Shown: positions 9,762 through 20,597, numbered from the stretch's first letter. The stretch: DNA of 22,534 nucleotides from Echinostoma caproni (GCA_900618425.1 UZAN01039931.1:72687-95220), one strand, 5' to 3'. The notes: generated by a model not told the origin, from the letters alone. Made by a program: numbers and translations.

Positions 9762-10154
9762 TTAGTCGAGAGCAGTAGGACTCAACACTACGTGTATCAT
9801 CAGAGGTTTTACAGGGGCCTCCGGTGTTCTCGGAGAGTATTCGAATTCAGATATGAAACGAGCCATTTGCTCATCCACAGATTTGCCCCAGTATCCGTCC
9901 AATGTAGCGATTACATCGTTCAATGATTTGTCATTCAGATTCAACTGGTCAAAGAGTAGCCTGCCTTCGTTACCGAGGTACAATCGTAGTAGTTTCACGC
10001 ACAATTCATTTGTAAAATGCAGTAAAAGATTGGATGAATGGAAAACTGCAACGTAATCCACGAACGTGGTATTCCATGTACTCTAAGCCACGTCGGATGG
10101 TTTGACACCAGAGTTATTCCAAAATTGATGAATGGTAAACGGTAAACCAAACAT
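9762..10154 (-). pseudogene. gag (capsid-like) remnant of the LTR element
   Basis: From an ATG at 10154 the minus strand reads MFGLPFTIHQFWNNSGVKPS, an in-frame TAG at 10085-10083 (codon 24), then 100 codons to a stop at 9762. The second part contains KLLRLYLGNEGRLLFDQLNL, SLNDVIATLDGYWG and DEQMARFISEFEY. The pattern (L-x-x-x-G-x-E-G-x-x-x-F ... L-x-x-V-x-x-x-L-D-x-x-x ... R-x-x-F) resembles the capsid core of Ty3/gypsy Gag proteins from flatworms. Gag packages element RNA into particles. At 130 codons it is much shorter than a full Gag, and no CCHC zinc knuckle was seen. Confidence 0.7.
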
Positions 10155-10160
10155 TTTACA

Positions 10161-10183
10161 GGTTCAGTGGCCGCGACGCCAAA
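10161..10183 (-). promoter_or_regulatory. Candidate primer-binding site next to the 5' LTR
   Basis: The minus strand after the 5' LTR reads TTTGGCGTCGCGGCCACTG. From TGG (10181) onwards it would pair with a tRNA ending in ...CGCGACGCCA. TGG two bases inside the LTR edge is the normal form of a primer-binding site. I cannot name the tRNA with certainty. A serine-type acceptor end is possible. Confidence 0.6.
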
Positions 10184-10469
10184 TGCTGTGTCCCAAATTT
10201 GGTAGGTAAATGAGTACACAACAAATGAAGCGGTAAGTTTATTGTAAACAGCAAATATGTAGCCGGTTCACAAACCGGGGAACAACCAGGAACGATCAGT
10301 GTGTAGAAAGGCAGACAGGTAGGCCGACTCCGGCTCACACGTCGAACTAAATGCGAATGCCGTCAAGCCAGCATTCAAACAGTCAGTCAATCGATCAACC
10401 GATCGATCGATCAATCAATTTGACGACAGGCATGTTTGAACAAAGATCAGTCAGTTGTAAGCCACAACA
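10184..10469 (-). repeat. 5' LTR (element on minus strand)
   Basis: 286-bp copy of the other LTR. It differs only at the inner end: TGCTGTGTCCC here against TGTTGTGTCC, one substitution and one extra C. This is the end beside the primer-binding site. The AATAAA is at 10243-10238. Confidence 0.95.
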
Positions 10470-10474
10470 GATGT
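10470..10474. repeat. Target-site duplication GATGT (right copy)
   Basis: Pairs with 8878-8882. It shows that both LTRs arose in one insertion event and have not recombined with another copy. Confidence 0.9.
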
Positions 10475-11600
10475 TTTGACTGAATTGCATTTACCTCAAT
10501 TCCGGTAAGCTTAAAGAACCAGATAATAAACACAATAGATTTAGCAACTGATGCGCATCGAGATTGGAAGTTGTATCCCTCAGGAAGCATTGGACTAAGA
10601 ACGACGTTGACTTTCTGGGTTTTCAGGGCATATATCACAAATACGTCTCAATCAATTGAATGTGAGATTTTCAAGACGTATATAGAACTAAAATGCGCTT
10701 GTTCAACATTGAGTAAATGATTTTGATTACTGGTAGATTCTCCGAACAGAGCACTTGAAAATTCGGCATCCGCTGACAACTGTTTTTCTGAACAATAGTT
10801 TTGACTTTCGGGCAAAAAATATAGCCCCGTGACCTCTTCATTGGTCAGAACGAATCCGCGTGTGACAGACGAGAGCTTAAAAGTAAAGACGTATTGCCTA
10901 AACAGCGGCGTGTAAAGAATAGTAAATTAGGCGAAAACTGCATAACCAGTTGACTTCTTTGAACGTTTTTGATTACTTGCGCGTTTCATATACTAACCAG
11001 AAATACAGGTGTTAACCAAACTCGTGCAACATCACCCTCATTTTGGAAATCCATTTCAGCTTCCATTATCATACTTATATACAGATGGCTATGAGTAAAG
11101 TGTGTATATTCCTGACTTTATCTCCAACATCTATGTTCTTAGTTCTCTTCTATCACCGTTTGAATTTACGCGACCTTGAGTGTCGCAATAAAATTTGTAG
11201 TTGTTCGAAATTTACAGCTCAGATTTGGAAAATCTTTGGGCAAAGCAACATGGGAGTTCATTCATTTTAATAAATGATTCCTGTTCCATGAGAGTGTTCA
11301 TTAAGTTGAGCACACGCATTCTAAATTGCTTATATGTTCTCATTCATTGCACAGTAACTAAGCAAATTAATCGAAATATTCTAGCTTAAATAAATTGATA
11401 AATTATTCCGTTACAAACTACTCAGGCATTATCCACAATACTGAAAGAACTGAAAACATAGTCCAAGAAACACACTAGTTGATCTTCGAAAGTTGACCTT
11501 TAGATGTACCGCTCATTAAATAAGAGTCCTGTAGTGTCACCATGCCCAAACTGGGTGAAACTTTCAAATTACAATTACGTTTTCTGCTGTGACTTAGTTA
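10475..11600. other. AT-rich stretch without a recognised gene
   Basis: Right flank of the LTR insertion. The first 100-200 bp may still be LINE leader sequence. Short frames such as 10638-10447 (minus), 11043-11270 and 11201-11389 (plus) show no recognisable motif. Confidence 0.45.
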
Positions 11601-11602
11601 TT

Positions 11603-11885
11603 TTACAACTGATGCACCAGCAACCGTCGTCGAAATAGCGAAATTATACATCTTAATGGCATGTGGCTAATAGAAGCAGACATTAGTGGTTATTATGTCA
11701 GATATGTTACGTCTGATGTGGAGCAATATCGTATTCAATCCCATGGATGAGACTGAAAAAACGAAGCATTGAGAGAAATAAATGTGATGAAAATCAGGAT
11801 TTTGCATGAGTTCGGTCAATACCTGTAAAGGAAAACATTAGCGACAAATAACGCCCATTTCAGAAGTGCCAATCTGTCCTGTTGT
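11603..11885. repeat. Diverged interspersed repeat, copy 1
   Basis: Shares several blocks in the same order with 18370-18640: CAGCAACCGT-GTCG, then GTCTGATGTGG-GCAATATC, GAAA-TCAGG, and a weaker block near the end (CAATCTGTCC against ATTGCTGTCC). In the best block (11685-11741 against 18444-18500) 45 of 57 bases match by hand count with no gaps. I do not recognise the family. Confidence 0.6.
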
Positions 11886-14324
11886 GCTTGTCATCCATAG
11901 ATAATTTACACTTGCAATCCTGGTTATGTCTGTTTGACCAAATTGACATAGCTTATTAAAAATTGTGAATTTGAAGAAAGCAGCTCAAACTGGATGAATC
12001 TGTTAGATACTCTATAGACTTCTTGGGACCTGCAATGATTCAACTATGTCAAGGATCAATAAAAAATGTCACATCAGCATCCAGGGCAGTGGAGATATAT
12101 TCATTAATGGTAGAGCCATGAGAAGATCCGTCTTCTGAAAGAAAATAGGATAAGGGCGTTATTAATATTTATTTGCGACTGCCTCGCAGTGCGATATAAA
12201 ATGAGTCTCGTTCGCGAGTGAAGCACTCATAGGAGACCTCCTAAATAATAAAACCGATCTCTTAAAACTGTGCTGTAAGCTTGCATGTGCTTGATTCCAT
12301 CGCTGTGAACCACGCAATTACCCTTCAAAATAAAGCGAAAAACTTTTGTAGTTTAACAAAAGTACTGATGTCATAATTCGGCAAAGCAGTACCGGGCGAG
12401 GAAAACTGTTTATTCGGAGAACAGTATCAGATACAGGTAAATCAGATTACATAGAACGGAAAGTCTCAGTTGGAACAGGTTATCATAATTCCGACAAGCA
12501 TGTGGGATGATTGCTGGAACCGTCAGTCCAAAGGTAGATGTGCATTTTCTTTACAGTATTGAACACACTATCTCGCTCTAAGAGATCTTTTTCACGTTTG
12601 ACTGTTTTGATAAATCGCCCAGCACATTCCTTTGCGCAATCCAACATGCAACTCACAAATATGGGTAGAACCTCACAACACTAGTTCTATTGACAGTCGA
12701 ATAAAGCTACGTTTACCGTTTTGAATCGATTTTCCAATGTCACAATGTTTGGGCCTTTTTCTTCTGAAAATTGCATCTAACAGTCCAAATAAGATAAAAA
12801 CACAACGATTTTCAAAACGATTTTCTTTAATAAACCATGGATTTATGCAAAACAAACTACTGGAAGAGTTTAAAAAGTGCCGGTGAAGTTAGAAAGCAAT
12901 ATACGGCCAAGTGATCTTCACTTCACTGAGACAAGTAGTGCTCACCTAGATAAATTCACTCACCTGAAGGTTACACCTATGAAATTTTATACGGTTACAA
13001 CTTATTTAAAAGTAAATTTAAAACTGCTGATCAAAACGGATAGACTGCAGGAAGTGTTTAATGAATGATTCAGTGACATCAGACTTTCAAAATGCAATTC
13101 ATTTATGCGAGTAACACGTCAGAGTCCGAATGCATACCTCGTGCAATGAAAGACGCGTGCCATTTGTGAAGTGTGCATTGAGTACAAATTTGACAACTAA
13201 GCAAATCTTTTGTTGACATTTTCTTTTCAAAACAGATTCAACCACTCAGAGTAGTTGATTTTCTACAAATTGCTAATCTTCTATGCATTACGGTATGGAT
13301 ACATGATTTTTGTTGGGCTGAACTGTTTTATGGATAAAACCACATAATTACCGTCTTACTAGATGCTGGGAAAGAGTAATTCATCTAATGCTGTCTTTTG
13401 TGCTGCTATTTTTGTAAATTTTCCCAAAGGAATATGGTAAGATTTGGGACAACATTACACGGTGAACATTCGAGTGGTTTCAGGGAGAACGAACAAGAGC
13501 AATGCGTGGCGGGGTATTCTTCAAAATATTTTTGTTAGGATTCCCGTTAAAAGGAAAGCGATAGAGTAGATATTTGTCATTGGCAGCGTGTCATCGTTCA
13601 GGCGACTAACTGGACAAGCAGAGAGAGGACTAGTTGAAGAGAAAATGTGTATCCACTAGTGAGAGACTTCGATGGGATCTTTTCTTAGAAACGAATGTAG
13701 ATTACAAAACATTGTCGAACAGCAAGAAAGGCAATTGCTTTCCAAAATAGAGGATAATGGTTAAACACGCATGATGTTGTTCTCGGAAAAACTGAAGAAC
13801 AGAAATTAAAAGACTATGAACAGACATGAAAAACTTGATGTTCCGTTGTTCGGTAATCATCTGAGTTACTCTGCTTGAGCTACAACGACTGAAAAACAGT
13901 AACAACAATCACAGCCAACGTCGCTCACAAGTTCGTTAAACAGCGAAACTGTTATCCGCATACAAATTTTGAACCGCGTAGAAAATGCTTTAGGGATGTC
14001 TCCCCCTGTAGTCTTACCGTTAAACATAATGTCGTGATTCGTAGATCATCATCCAGGTGAGCGAAGCTCATAAAAGATATAACTCTGGAGCTGTTTTTAC
14101 ATTCGCCTGAACATTTTACGCCCTATCACCAAACTGGTTGGACTGTGCAGTGTCTACTTCTATCCGGTAAAATACCGGTCGAATATCAGTTGCGAACCTT
14201 TTGCTAACCTGTGGACATGTGCGATAAGGATTGTGTAGCGAAAAAATCTAACGCACATTAACTATCAAAGAGGCTTCCACATTGTCCAGTTTTGAATCGA
14301 TCAATAATTCACCTTAGACGATTT

Positions 14325-14350
14325 GATCAGCTTGGATAAACAAGCTGATC
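14325..14350. repeat. Perfect 10-bp hairpin
   Basis: GATCAGCTTG (14325-14334), loop GATAAA, then CAAGCTGATC (14341-14350). The stem is perfect. It stands alone, with no T-run or gene beside it, so no function is inferred. Confidence 0.6.
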
Positions 14351-15196
14351 CAGCAAAAAATACTCGATCTAAATGATTCATCATCAAGCGGTTACAGTTT
14401 GCCATTGAAGCGTGAAAGGCAGATAAGGATAAAAGCGATTTTTCACTTCGCTTGGGTGACTCACTGAGAAAGTTACCTACAGAATATGGGAACGAGGAAT
14501 TTGATTTATCGTTAGGGCCAAACAGGTGAGTCGAAATAACCCAAGAAATGCGTCATAGTGCATGCCATGTCAAAACATTTTATCTTGGTTTGCGTTGTTA
14601 GTGAAGTGCCAAATCGAGCCTAACTCAAATTAAATGCTTCATCGAAGATGAAAACAGTTCATTTGTCGTATAGGTTAAAGCGTTTTGTTCATTTAACTCC
14701 ACCAATCAGATCACTCTGATGATGAGCTTTGAGGCACAGGCTTCACATAGGTTGCTCAGACTTTCCCATAGAATTATACACCATGTACAGCCACTAGACA
14801 CTATTGGATCACATGGAAGTGAAATACTGGAAACCACTATCATGAGGTTTTAATTCATTCAATAAGAAATGTTCGTTTTTGAAATCCTCCCACTACTGTC
14901 TACCACTTCGCAAAGTGCAGATGTAACCTAAGGGATCAGGTGACAAATTTCTGTTCCAGGTTTTCCAATAAGCAGGTTTTACTCATTATCTTTTTTAAAT
15001 CACATTTGGACTCCTGACTAAGGTGTGTGTTTGTATATGATTCAGAGGGTCATCTTTAATAATTCAATCTGTGCCAGCACCGGTTCTATTCTGCTCATAC
15101 CCGTCAACAAATGATCACAAGAATCAGTCGAATTGCATCAAGTATTTCCATTTTATCGCTCATCAGAGCGCGCATACCACATTAATAATCTCGACG

Positions 15197-15236
15197 TGTG
15201 TGTACGCGCGCGCGCATGCGAGAGAGAGAGAGCGAG
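15197..15236. repeat. Compound simple repeat GT / CG / GA
   Basis: A run of TGTGTGT, then ACGCGCGCGCGCATGCG, then a GAGA run. The alternating purine-pyrimidine part could adopt Z-DNA. It is a microsatellite-type tract in otherwise AT-rich DNA. Confidence 0.75.
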
Positions 15237-16344
15237 CAAGAAACAACATCACAACTGGGATTGCGAAGAACTTTGTCATTTTCCCCCCGAATGCTCCCCA
15301 GTAATTACAAACTTACACAGTGCAGAGAGACTGCAAGAATTGGTTCACAATGATAGCAAGTTCTGCCATAATTATAGACAAAACCAAGACACGTCTTTAC
15401 TTTAACTTCTTACAATAGACTATTGGAGGATTTTGAGCAGTATTGACAAGCACGAGGTGCAAAAATACAGTTTGCTTTGGATACTATTCACATTTTGGGG
15501 AAATATTCCTGAGTGAATGTTCATAATCTGTGGTTGCAGTCTAGACTGCTTTTGGTGTTTCCTTTTAGTATCAGATTCGGTGCACGCTTTCACAGGCGAT
15601 ATGAGGAGAGGGTGAAGGTTAATTATTGTGGATAACATATAATCCTGTCTGTTTTGTGCTTTGATTAGGTGAGTAACATTTCCCATACATCAAAATATCG
15701 CCTTCAAAATAAAATCAAGAGTGGCATTACGTTTGTGTATACTGCTTGACGGAAGGAATCATCTGGCTGTACATTCTGTCAGACTGTATAAAATCATTAC
15801 GTTCCTGAACTCGTGAAAGCCATTCACCAAATTATCCACACTGATGGAAGTCGTTTCACATTTATGTAAATCTATGAACTAATAAAATTATGCAATTATT
15901 AGGTTATCAATATACTAATGCTAGGATTCTGGAGAAAACTGGTCTTTCTTTTGGTCGAGACGTTCCTTTTATTAAAAAAATGGGTTCTATTTTTCATCTT
16001 ATTGAAAGAAGCTAAAGAAAACAATAATAAAGATATTCCCAATTTGTTTTTCCAATTCTACTAATTTTAACCAGTTGATTTATCCTTTGTACATCTGTGT
16101 GTTGAACTGTTAAGACGGGACGTTGCTCGGCAACCATAGAAAAGACATTTTAAATTTCATTCATATTTTTTCTAGGCTTCTTGCTTACCATATGATGATT
16201 TCAACTTTTTCCCATGTATGCTTTGGAAGAACATCAGATTTTTTATTTTATTGTCTTTTGCTGCACTTTTTACGAAAAGTATTGTATGGTTACATGGTTA
16301 CAAGTGAAGCTACTTCATTCAAAATAAAGTCTATACTCATACAC

Positions 16345-16417
16345 TATAGCATTCACGATAAAACAACACATGGCGCATCGATTTTTCGATATACTCCTAA
16401 CATCATTTGGTTCTGAT
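16345..16417. repeat. About 70-bp direct repeat, copy 1
   Basis: Matches 17982-18051 in the same orientation. The core ACAACACATGGCGCATCGAT is identical, as is CATCATTTGGTTCTGAT, with a few changes between and a one-base indel in a T run. The second copy lies on the outer right edge of an inverted repeat, so this may be the end of a small dispersed element. Confidence 0.8.
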
Positions 16418-17299
16418 GTGTTAAAAAAGTCAATACTCATTAAAGAAAAAGATCACATGGGACTCAACACTTCGAAAAAATGATGTTTGGTTTAACTTAT
16501 ATTGAGCTAGCTCTGGGTCTTGCTACTCAATGACCTTGCTTAATGTAATCGGCATTTCTTTGTGGGCTATCCTTCAAGCGAATCTGAAAAATGTGAGCTC
16601 AAAGCTTTTCGTTCCCAGTGGAAGGAAACTTGAATCTATAGCATGTTACTTGTTATTAATGAATCAATGCGTTGTTGAAAGACTACATGTTCCAAAATTC
16701 TAATGTTTTTGTCATTCCAAACAGGAATGTTTTTCTCATTTCTTCCTCAGTGACTGAACGCATAAAATGATGTAAAATAAATAACGGTATGCGGAGGCAA
16801 AATGGAGCACAGGAATCGACGAATAACTAATCTCACTAATTGAGATGAATCATGCGAATGTTTTGCTGAATCGATTTATTCGAAGGAGAAGACAGCCTGA
16901 CTCAGGTAAAATATTTGTTCTTGGTAGGACAAATCTGTTTGCGGTCCACTTGCATTGTTTCCTAATGCGTGAACAATTCCATCGCATGTTTGGAAAAAAT
17001 TAAACAGTTCAACTTTACGATCAAGCTCCAGAATAAGTATGACAAGCATTTGTTTTATTTCAAGGATTGGTATAAAGGCAACGGAGATCCAAAACGATAA
17101 ATCTTAATAAATATATATAATAGAGCCGGTACCGCTCGGGATATTTCCGGTGTCTGAATAAAAACACCTGAGTTTTGTTAAATGCAAATGTTAGACCAGC
17201 CTGGGGGAAAGTAAAAGATTTGAAAAGTTATCGACGAAAAAGATATTCTTGGGTATTTTAGCAACCAAAGAAGAAACAAAAACTCTGTCCATTATTGTG
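16418..17299. other. AT-rich stretch without a recognised gene
   Basis: No open frame of note and no repeat motif recognised. Confidence 0.4.
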
Positions 17300-17378
17300 T
17301 TAGTTTACATGTAAACTATTATTTTGCATGAAATTTCCCATCTGGTATAAAAAGTTGCAGAAAAATGCACCAAAATAA

Positions 17379-17608
17379 ATGATCATCATGGGCAACGGTT
17401 CTCTAGTAAGCGATGGCTTCCCACTGAACCGCATTAGTTTTACTTCGTCCAGGGCAGCGGTTGTTCTCAATCCGCGATCATCCGACTTTTGCTTTGGTTT
17501 TATCAACAGAACAACTCCTGTTGGAAGGGCAAAACTTTGGACATCTTCAGTGTTCCAACATCCTCGGGAGTTGCTAAGGATAACCAGTTTGGAAATACAT
17601 CTTCGCAT
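17379..17608. other. Segment open on both strands, possible exon or unknown repeat
   Basis: A stretch that looks less AT-rich than its surroundings is open in one plus frame (17379-17639, containing PLNRISFTSSRAAVVLNPRS and SSVFQHPREL) and in one minus frame (17608-17300, containing FALPTGVVLLIKPKQKSDDR and DEVKLMRFSGKPSLTREPLP). Dual openness follows partly from composition. I recognise neither protein and cannot choose the strand. No clear splice signals were identified at its edges. Confidence 0.35.
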
Positions 17609-17810
17609 CGTGAAATGTATTTATCTGTTGGGTGTATGACTGCGTAAGTTGAAACAGCTTATCAGATTATTTTCATCCTATTCTGGGTTTATCAACTGGA
17701 GAAAATAGCGAATTAACTACTGTAACGATAACGATTGTAGTGATTATTTCAAGGTTTCTAGTGAAAAAACAGAAGTTTACAGGTACAGGCATTGATCAAA
17801 ATAGTGTGTG

Positions 17811-17998
17811 TTGTGAATCTTATAATGCTGATAATCCAGCGATATCGTGGAGAATTATATTCACCGAAGTTTTGGTTACCGTGGGTAGTCTTTCTCAAGG
17901 CAAGTTTTACAATCAAATCAATCACAATAACCCAAACGTCGGCGAATAAAATTCTCCACGATATCGCAGCGTTATTGACATTATAACATTCAAAAAAA
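17811..17998. repeat. Imperfect inverted repeat, MITE-like hairpin
   Basis: Left arm 17811-17883 and right arm about 17923-17998 are inverted copies. The central 18 bases GCGATATCGTGGAGAATT (17839-17856) pair perfectly with 17950-17967, and the flanking parts match with scattered changes (TTATAATG near the outer end, GGTTA-GTG near the inner). The loop is about 40 bp. Two inverted arms with a small loop and no transposase resemble a miniature inverted-repeat element, but no target duplication was found. Confidence 0.75.
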
Positions 17999-18051
17999 CA
18001 ACACATGGCGCATCGATTTTCGATACACTTCTGACATCATTTGGTTCTGAT
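17982..18051. repeat. About 70-bp direct repeat, copy 2
   Basis: Second copy of the 16345-16417 sequence. It overlaps the outer end of the right arm of the inverted repeat, which suggests that both belong to one repeat family. Confidence 0.8.
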
Positions 18052-18186
18052 ATAATAATATTGCAATATGTCTTTCAATTTGCGAATGCATTTCATTTTC
18101 CAGTATCACACCTGAATGTTAGTTGCTTTGAGCGGAGCGTTTATTCTAAACTCTATCCCCCACTACAAAATGCTTAGCTACCGTCT

Positions 18187-18187
18187 N
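18187..18187. other. Ambiguous base (N)
   Basis: One unresolved base here and another at 18658. Any frame across them is uncertain. Confidence 1.
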
Positions 18188-18369
18188 AAATTTGTAATGG
18201 TTGCAAAGGTGTACCCCTCAACTGAAAAAAATATTTGATATGAAGCAGAACGAAGGTATATTCTTTTTACCAAAGAAGGTTAAATTGGATATTGAAAAAT
18301 AAAGTCATAATAGATGTATTATTTCGGTGAGCCAATTTTGTAAAATAGTCTAATGATGGATTTTCTTAC

Positions 18370-18640
18370 ACCTAGCGCATCAGCAACCGTGGTCGAGAAA
18401 TCACACTTGTATAAGGTTTTCAACAAATAGAGGCAACAACACAAGTGGATATTATTACAGTCGTGTTGTGTCTGATGTGGGGCAATATCATCTTCATTCC
18501 AGTGTTTTGAGATGAAGAGATCTGACGAAAGTCAGGGTATCGCACAAATTTAAACAATCCCTTTATACAGGTTGCTTGTGTCTACGCCGAGACCAATGGA
18601 TTCAGGTTCACATTTAGAAGACTATTGCTGTCCTTTTTTT
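18370..18640. repeat. Diverged interspersed repeat, copy 2
   Basis: Second copy of the 11603-11885 repeat, same orientation. The block 18444-18500 reads SGYYYSRVVSDVGQYHLHS and its partner reads SGYYVRYVTSDVEQYRIQS. The conserved frame may be a remnant of coding sequence or may only reflect nucleotide similarity. Confidence 0.6.
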
Positions 18641-20273
18641 CGGGGCAAAACATATTGNTGTATGTTTCATGATTTCACTATCAATTATTCTCGTCTACTT
18701 TCCAGCTGACCGCAAGAGTGTAATGTGTTCTCTTATAGAGGCACATTCGCTGTTTAGTGAAATAAAATTCGTACATTGTGTTCATTAATGAAATTGGAGG
18801 ATTTTCGGATCTACGACATTGCCTTTCAGTTCATGTTCTGAAATTGTCATAGTGAGTCATAAATAAGCAGGCTATTTTCGCCTAGAGGATTAAAATACGG
18901 GTTATTAAGGCCCTTTCCTTTAGTTACTTGATTTTGTTCCGCTGAATAAGCGATGAGTGATCAGGGGCATATTCGTCTGTTTTTCTTCTCACCTCAGTAG
19001 GTTAAGTAATCGCAAAAGCAAGACATTCCAACCGTTAAATGGAATTCAAAATATGGCCACTTTCTCTTCCCTCAAATTTTAAGTTTTTGCCGCCCAATAA
19101 CATTCTCTATTCAGTTTAAAACACAAGAGGAGACGGCTGGAGAAGAAAAAACCCTCGATTGTAGCATTACTTTACATCTGAAATCGTTTCATTCACACGA
19201 GGTAGATGTTTACTGGCATGGTGATGCAAGAAAACTAATTATACACCAGATTTCCTTACCTCCTTTGGTTTAGCACACCTTACGTGAGAAAACGATAGGA
19301 TTTACACATCAGTTCTGATGACAAGTTACAATTAAAAACGGTTTACCTATTCCTCACTCGTTTCACACACACACACACTGACTTTATTCATGCCATTCAC
19401 AAAGGGTAAGTCATAAATAGTTAGATTTTGACACTGTTCATATCACAGGAGATTTGATTTGTTTTACAAGCTGTGGATACCAACTGGAGTGCATAGAGCT
19501 TTTGTCTATTCAACTATTGTCAAGCAAATCAGTGTGTTCACCTTGATGTGTGTGAGAGTTAGTTTTCGGTTGTTTTGTTTAGCTAAATGTGGTCTTTAAA
19601 AGGATGTGTCCATAATTCCCTGCCGGTATCACTCCCCGAAAATAAGTTATTCTCACCGACTGCATTTGAGTGCTAAACTGAAAATCATACTAATCAGTAA
19701 CTGACTCAAAACCGGTCGTTTCTGGTTAAAGTCTATTCGAGGTAGAGGCAATCGAGGGATATATTCCATAGAAAAATCGAGCAGAAAGAGTGCTGCTGAT
19801 GCGCCAAAACTAATTTGGGGAAAAATGATAATAAAAGCTAGAGTAACATATGCAATTGAATTAGATGCAGAATACCGTTTTTCTCTGGATTTATTAACAA
19901 TTTTTAATACCGAGGAGAGCGCGAACGATTTCTGGTACTTCTGGTATTTGGTGGATTTCTACTAAGATCGATTGGGAAACAGGTGCTATATCTCTTTTAA
20001 GTTCATTCATTTTTAAACTTTTATATGCTGTATTACTATTCTAGATATGCTAAACCACCGAAGAGTTGAAATCCTCATTCACGCTGACCTGGTCTTTGGT
20101 TTTTTGAAGCCGTCAAATTGAGCGTGCGCTCTCCGACTTACACATTGCACAGGAACTCAACGTGGAGGCGCAGTTTTGAGCTGCACGATAAAGAAGATAT
20201 TTAAAATCAAGAAAGAAGTAACAGTCTCATTCATTTTTTCATTTAATGAGCATTGGAGCTTAAACGGTGAATG
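18641..20273. other. AT-rich stretch without a recognised gene
   Basis: No open frame of note. A (CA) run of about 15 bases lies near 19364-19379. An A+T-poorer patch at about 20100-20190 has no recognised motif. One ambiguous base is at 18658. Confidence 0.45.
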
Positions 20274-20464
20274 CTTGGATTAGCCCATTCGGTTTTTCAC
20301 AGGCACCAGGCACTGTTGATGATCTTGTTTTACCACAAAAAAATTCCATCGCATTTAAATGCTTTTACCTCGTGGGGAATTAACGATATCCCAAGGAGTG
20401 AAACCCACACCCAAGATCATCAAAACTGCTGGTACCTGTGAAAAACCAAATGGGCTAGTCCAAG
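20274..20464. repeat. 54-bp inverted repeat with 84-bp loop
   Basis: Left arm 20274-20327 and right arm 20412-20464 are inverted copies with about six differences by hand alignment, sharing for example GGTTTTTCACAGG and TGATGATCTTG. The loop is 20328-20411. It lies directly left of the SINE and overlaps the left copy of a 14-bp direct repeat. Confidence 0.8.
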
Positions 20465-20586
20465 ATTGATATTCCAAATTTAACGCGCTTTGATACTCTA
20501 AATTGATTGAGCCATTCGCACAAGGTGAGGACAGTCTGCCATGTAAATCAGGGCTAAGGGATTGATGTCTCGACCCCAATGTTTGT

Positions 20587-20597
20587 GGTTCGAGTCC
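20587..20597 (+). promoter_or_regulatory. RNA polymerase III B box of the SINE
   Basis: GGTTCGAGTCC matches the consensus GGTTCGANTCC at every base. In context GTGGTTCGAGTCCCGG resembles a tRNA T arm. Paired with the A-box-like 20551-20560 it forms a type 2 internal promoter. A complete tRNA cloverleaf could not be folded by eye. Confidence 0.8.

Larger units (their letters stand above)
8883..10469 (-). mobile_element. Ty3/gypsy-like LTR retrotransposon, internally deleted, nested next to the LINE
   Basis: Two direct repeats, 8883-9167 and 10184-10469, share 275 identical bases (8893-9167 = 10195-10469) and differ only in the terminal dozen bases. They begin TG and end CA with inverted termini (TGTTGTG ... 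CACAACA). The element is flanked by a perfect 5-bp target duplication GATGT (8878-8882 and 10470-10474). On the minus strand a purine tract lies directly before the left LTR, a candidate primer-binding site lies next to the right LTR, and a gag remnant follows it, so transcription would run right to left. The internal region is only 1016 bp and no protease, RT, RNase H or integrase motif was found. It is therefore non-autonomous. Near-identical LTRs imply a recent insertion relative to the decayed LINE. Confidence 0.95.
11886..16344. other. AT-rich stretch without a recognised gene
   Basis: About 4.5 kb. The longest frames (68 codons minus at 13908-13702; 90 codons plus at 15133-15405; 88 codons minus at 15686-15420) have no recognisable motifs, and the 15133 frame crosses simple repeats. 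I saw no RT, nuclease or tRNA-like sequence. A small perfect hairpin at 14325-14350 and a low-complexity run at 15197-15236 are listed separately. The sequence could be intergenic or intronic. Confidence 0.45.

Noticed and set aside
12195..12230. ATGAG, stable CTCG-TTCG-CGAG hairpin, then GAAG, resembling a hammerhead core
   Set aside because: CTG of the first core box is missing and the closing pairs of stem II mismatch. It is probably a chance hairpin.
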